A stretch of 45,620 nt of DNA from Flavobacterium caseinilyticum (GTDB lineage: Bacteria > Bacteroidota > Bacteroidia > Flavobacteriales > Flavobacteriaceae), in assembly GCF_004349085.1 (NCBI RefSeq), contig NZ_SMFM01000013.1:1-45620 (forward strand), read 5' to 3'. Every line of letters begins with the position of its first letter. Position 1 is the first letter of the stretch. This document shows, in pieces, positions 43,058 to 45,620 of the stretch. Below the pieces are notes generated by a model that worked only from the letters and a program-made list of their open reading frames with translations, was not told the DNA's origin and ran no database searches. Position numbers and translations under genes: made by a program.

Positions 43058-43491
43058 TTTTTTAGGTATTTTGCTTCAAATTCCTGGGTTAGTAGAATGA
43101 TTTTTTGGCACAATACCGCCATTTCTGCTGTCTGTTTTTCCAATTTATAGAGATAGGCTGCGGCTTTCTTTTCAGAAAAATTGCGGTACAGTATTTTTAC
43201 CACTTGGTTATAATTGGTTCCTACAGTCCTGAACTGTCCGAATAGGGTGGTCAGGCGCATATAGTAATCCATGGTTGCCTTGTCAACCATTACGGTCGTA
43301 ATTCCTTTTTGGAAAACACATGCCGTAATAAAATGGGCCATTACATCCATGCGTGAAGCATCATAGAGAGAAAGGAATCGTGCATTTTCCTCAGCACTAA
43401 GGCTTATAGAATAGCGGTGAACGGCGGGATCTTTCTTGGGATGCCTGCCTCCTTTATGCGGGGTGGTTTTGCCGTTGTCTTCCATAACCAT
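43054..43491 (-). CDS. mobA: Mobilization accessory protein (MobA/MobC-like)
   Basis: The 145-residue protein has a basic N-terminus (KTTPHKGGRHPKKDPAVHRYS), a ribbon-helix-helix-like start (YSISLSAEENARFLSLYD) and a helical C-terminus containing GTNYNQVVKILYR, the MobC-type signature. Such proteins bind oriT and help the relaxase. The start could also be M3. It is the first gene of the two-gene mobilization operon. Confidence 0.88.
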   Translation of the reverse strand: MVMEDNGKTTPHKGGRHPKKDPAVHRYSISLSAEENARFLSLYDASRMDVMAHFITACVFQKGITTVMVDKATMDYYMRLTTLFGQFRTVGTNYNQVVKILYRNFSEKKAAAYLYKLEKQTAEMAVLCQKIILLTQEFEAKYLKK

Positions 43492-43678
43492 TTTTACTGG
43501 TTTCGTCTAAAGAATTTTAAAACCAATTTACTTTATCATTAGTAATGACTTCTGGATATTGCAGAATTTGGAAGCATTTGGCTTATTATTTCCGCATGTG
43601 GATTTTCGCTTTTAGGACAACCTCCGTCAAATAAAGCCACGACAGGTCAGTATGTAAGAGTGCCTCACTACGGGATTA

Positions 43679-43700
43679 ATTTCATGAGAAACGTGAAATT
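43679..43700 (+). promoter_or_regulatory. Dyad abutting the AbiEii start codon
   Basis: AATTTCA (43679-43685) and TGAAATT (43694-43700) form a 7-bp inverted repeat with an 8-bp spacer that ends directly at the ATG. It may be an operator or a translation-blocking hairpin for the toxin gene. Confidence 0.4.
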
Positions 43701-44390
43701 ATGCTCTACAAAGAAACAGTTAGCAAGGAAATGTGGGAACTTCTCCAAAGGCTTATGAAAGATGAAAAATTGAAAGACTATATATTGGTCGGCGGTACGG
43801 CGTTAGCCTTACGACTGGGACATCGCTTATCAGTGGATCTAGATCTTTTTACAACAAAAACTTTTAATTCGCAGATGATGCTCAAATATCTGCATGACAC
43901 TTACGATGTAAATGAAAAGGAAAGCCAGTTCTTCCCGAACACTGTTCTTACCTACATCGATGATATAAAAGTCGATATTGTTACACACAATTACCCTCTT
44001 CTGAATTCCGTGGAAACAGCTGAAGGAGTCCGCATGATTTCCAATGAAGATATTGGAGCAATGAAACTCCATGCGATTCATCAGAGCGGAGACAGGTACA
44101 AGGATTTTGTTGACATGTACTTTATGCTTGAACGAGAACCATTAAATTTCTACCTACAAGCCTATCAGAGAAAATATGATAAGGATCCCTACTGGGCTTC
44201 CATAGGTCTGAATACATATGACAAGATTACTACCTTTGAAGGTATAGATATGCTGAAAGAAAAAGAGCAAAACTGGAAAATTATCCAAAAACGGCTGGAA
44301 CTGGCAGTAAAAAATCCTTTGTATAAATTTAAATCAGAAAGCCAGGATTTACCGATTAATCCCAACAAAAAGAGAGGATTTCGCAGGTAA
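43701..44390 (+). CDS. AbiEii/AbiGii-type nucleotidyltransferase toxin
   Basis: The 229-residue protein has the nucleotidyltransferase motif ILVGGTALALRLGHR followed by SVDLDLF with two catalytic Asp residues (about 51-54). The family segment EDIGAMKLHAIHQSGDRYKDF lies near residue 115. AbiEii enzymes add nucleotides to tRNA or other targets and act as toxins in abortive-infection or toxin-antitoxin pairs. Its partner here is probably the DUF6922 gene 47 bp downstream, not a classical AbiEi. Confidence 0.9.
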   Translation: MLYKETVSKEMWELLQRLMKDEKLKDYILVGGTALALRLGHRLSVDLDLFTTKTFNSQMMLKYLHDTYDVNEKESQFFPNTVLTYIDDIKVDIVTHNYPLLNSVETAEGVRMISNEDIGAMKLHAIHQSGDRYKDFVDMYFMLEREPLNFYLQAYQRKYDKDPYWASIGLNTYDKITTFEGIDMLKEKEQNWKIIQKRLELAVKNPLYKFKSESQDLPINPNKKRGFRR

Positions 44391-44406
44391 TTCAGCAAAA
44401 AATACT

Positions 44407-44414
44407 TATATTTG
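44407..44414 (+). promoter_or_regulatory. -7 promoter box for the DUF6922 gene
   Basis: TATATTTG matches TAnnTTTG and lies 23 bp before ATG 44438, so the partner gene may be expressed independently of the toxin. Confidence 0.55.
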
Positions 44415-44437
44415 ATACTACACCAATTAAAAAAATA

Positions 44438-44749
44438 ATGAAGCCACTAACCAAACATATACCTAATCTTCACCCTAAATTCTTCTGGGATTTTAGATTC
44501 GACAGTATTGACTGGGATGGAGGATATAAAATGGTAATTGCCCGTATTGTTGAGCGTGGAGGTCAGGATCAAATTGACGAAATCGTCCGTTTTTATGGTC
44601 GTGAAAAAGTAATTATTTCTATCCGTGACGAGATTTTCTTTCTTCCCAACTATGCCATTGACAAGGCTTTAAAATTGTTTCCTGAACTGAAAAAGGAAGA
44701 GATGTACTGCTATCTTAACCGTAAAGATAAACCCTACAGCTGGATTTAG
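44438..44749 (+). CDS. DUF6922-like protein, putative partner of the AbiEii toxin
   Basis: The 103-residue protein contains FFWDFRFDSIDWDGGYKMVI, then RIVERGGQDQIDEIVRFYG and FFLPNYAIDKALKLF, the pattern of small Bacteroidota proteins encoded next to AbiEii toxins. It may be the antitoxin, which is inferred from neighbourhood. In many such pairs this gene comes first; here it follows the toxin and has its own -7 box. Confidence 0.78.
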   Translation: MKPLTKHIPNLHPKFFWDFRFDSIDWDGGYKMVIARIVERGGQDQIDEIVRFYGREKVIISIRDEIFFLPNYAIDKALKLFPELKKEEMYCYLNRKDKPYSWI

Positions 44750-44756
44750 TGAATAC

Positions 44757-45236
44757 CTAAATCCCTAAACGGGTTTTTCTTGGTTTGTTTAATTCCTCAT
44801 CTTTGCTTTGTTCCATCTTAACGCCAATATTAACTGGCTGGTTTGTACGCTGTCTCAATGATTCTTTTTCGTTTGGAGTTAAATTGTTCCTGCTATCATT
44901 GTTTACATAACGAAAAACCGTTTTTACAGACCCCATTATATCCAAAGGTTTTTCAGGCTTCTGTACTGGCTTTTTTTCACTTTCCTTAATTTTAATAACC
45001 AATAGTTTATCTAACAGTCTGTTTAGCCCTGTTTTTGTTGGGTTTTTAAACTGTTTGATAAAATTAGAGAAGAAATTGCTTAACATGTTTCCACCCCTGT
45101 CTACCTGCATAAATGGAATTTTCTTTCTATCATCCTTTTTTTTAATTTTCCTCTTTTTTTCCTCTTCAGGTTTTGGAGTTAATAATGGTTTTTTCTTTTT
45201 TTTCGGTGTTTTATCTTTATACTTATCTTTTTTCAT
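44757..45236 (-). CDS. Lysine-rich protein of unknown function
   Basis: The 159-residue protein has an N-terminal ~40 residues made largely of Lys, Pro and Glu, then a short helical part (MLSNFFSNFIKQF, about 51-63) and a polar C-terminus. No domain is recognised. It ends 7 bp from the convergent DUF6922 gene. The basic, disordered N-terminus would suit nucleic-acid binding, but nothing specific supports a function. Confidence 0.5.
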   Translation of the reverse strand: MKKDKYKDKTPKKKKKPLLTPKPEEEKKRKIKKKDDRKKIPFMQVDRGGNMLSNFFSNFIKQFKNPTKTGLNRLLDKLLVIKIKESEKKPVQKPEKPLDIMGSVKTVFRYVNNDSRNNLTPNEKESLRQRTNQPVNIGVKMEQSKDEELNKPRKTRLGI

Positions 45237-45620
45237 GATATTTTATTTTCAGACAAAAGGTAATTATTAGATTTTTAGATTCTTGTTTTTGACACAGTAA
45301 GTCTTTTATTGGCATGGCATGTCAGACTTTCTACGGGTTGAACTTTATATTTTACCCAAAGAAATAATAAAAAGAAAACCAAGGTAGGACGTGCTGGATG
45401 AGCCTGTCCAAAAGACTACGGCATAATGGTTTGCTCGTTCCTCACAAACCACCCTTCGGGACTTATTCCGTTTCCTTTTGTCCTGTCTGCATCCCGTCCT
45501 TTGAAATTGCTTTCTTTTTCTTTTTTCCGATTTTCTGTTTTCTTTGGAAAAGATATTTTTATTGGTTTTGTGAGGCTCAATTATCTTTTCAAGGTTTGTC
45601 TGAAATAAAATCGCAAAGTT
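45237..45620. other. 384-bp right-edge region without a supported gene
   Basis: The region is pyrimidine-rich on the plus strand, especially 45500-45545. A 60-codon open frame at 45426-45608 has biased, low-complexity composition and is not convincing. No repeat or RNA gene is recognised. Confidence 0.4.

Noticed and set aside
45426..45608. 60-codon frame at the right edge
   Set aside because: Low-complexity Phe/Ser/Leu-rich translation of a pyrimidine tract; no start context or homology pattern.

Overview
The window looks like a Flavobacterium-type member of the Bacteroidota. The DNA is AT-rich, there is a CTnDOT-style transfer gene set (TraE to TraQ), several genes follow the phylum-specific -7 box TAnnTTTG, and ribosome-binding sites are mostly absent. 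It reads as two mobile elements flanking a short stretch of ordinary chromosome.

Region 1 (1 to about 32.46 kb) is most of an integrative conjugative element seen from inside. It opens with the tail of an IS21-family helper ATPase and that insertion sequence's repeated end (1-298). A very AT-rich gene for a giant YobI-like P-loop NTPase follows (336-4007). A co-directional type IV secretion operon, traE-F-G-I-J-K-L-M-N-O-Q, covers 4687-13713 and ends in a strong terminator. After it come a sigma-region-4/alpha-CTD-like regulator (13931-14479) and, convergent to it, a minus-strand PRTRC cassette (ssb, DUF932, E, C, an F-position gene, B, ThiF; 14747-19828). A non-coding stretch with repeats leads into the cargo: a type I restriction-modification locus hsdM-hsdS-fic-hsdR (20663-27868), then a nucleoid-associated protein gene overlapping a membrane protein gene (27900-30069). 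The element ends in a tyrosine integrase and an excisionase-like gene (30529-32255) beside the 3' end of mnmE, the likely attachment site. No relaxase or coupling protein for this element is visible, so they are presumably left of the window or lost.

Region 2 (32.46-39.83 kb) is chromosomal: mnmE, two tandem universal stress proteins, a membrane-anchored MutS-like ATPase, an MsbA-type ABC exporter and tRNA-Val(UAC). Several of these genes have clear TAnnTTTG promoters.

Region 3 (39.82 kb to the right edge) is a second, mobilizable element inserted at the 3' end of tRNA-Val. It carries a serine recombinase whose last codons lie inside the tRNA gene, a tiny gene with a rare strong Shine-Dalgarno, a relaxase and accessory mobilization gene, an AbiEii-type toxin with a DUF6922 partner, and a lysine-rich protein of unknown function.

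The most interesting signals are the following. A Fic gene lies inside the restriction locus and is bracketed by two copies of one operator-like dyad. The HsdS has two nearly identical target-recognition domains, and a duplicated hsdS tail encloses a DUF1737 mini-gene. A nucleoid-associated/membrane protein pair may be an uncharacterised cargo module. A three-armed leader precedes the transfer operon, and a related 35-nt hairpin occurs in both mobile elements.
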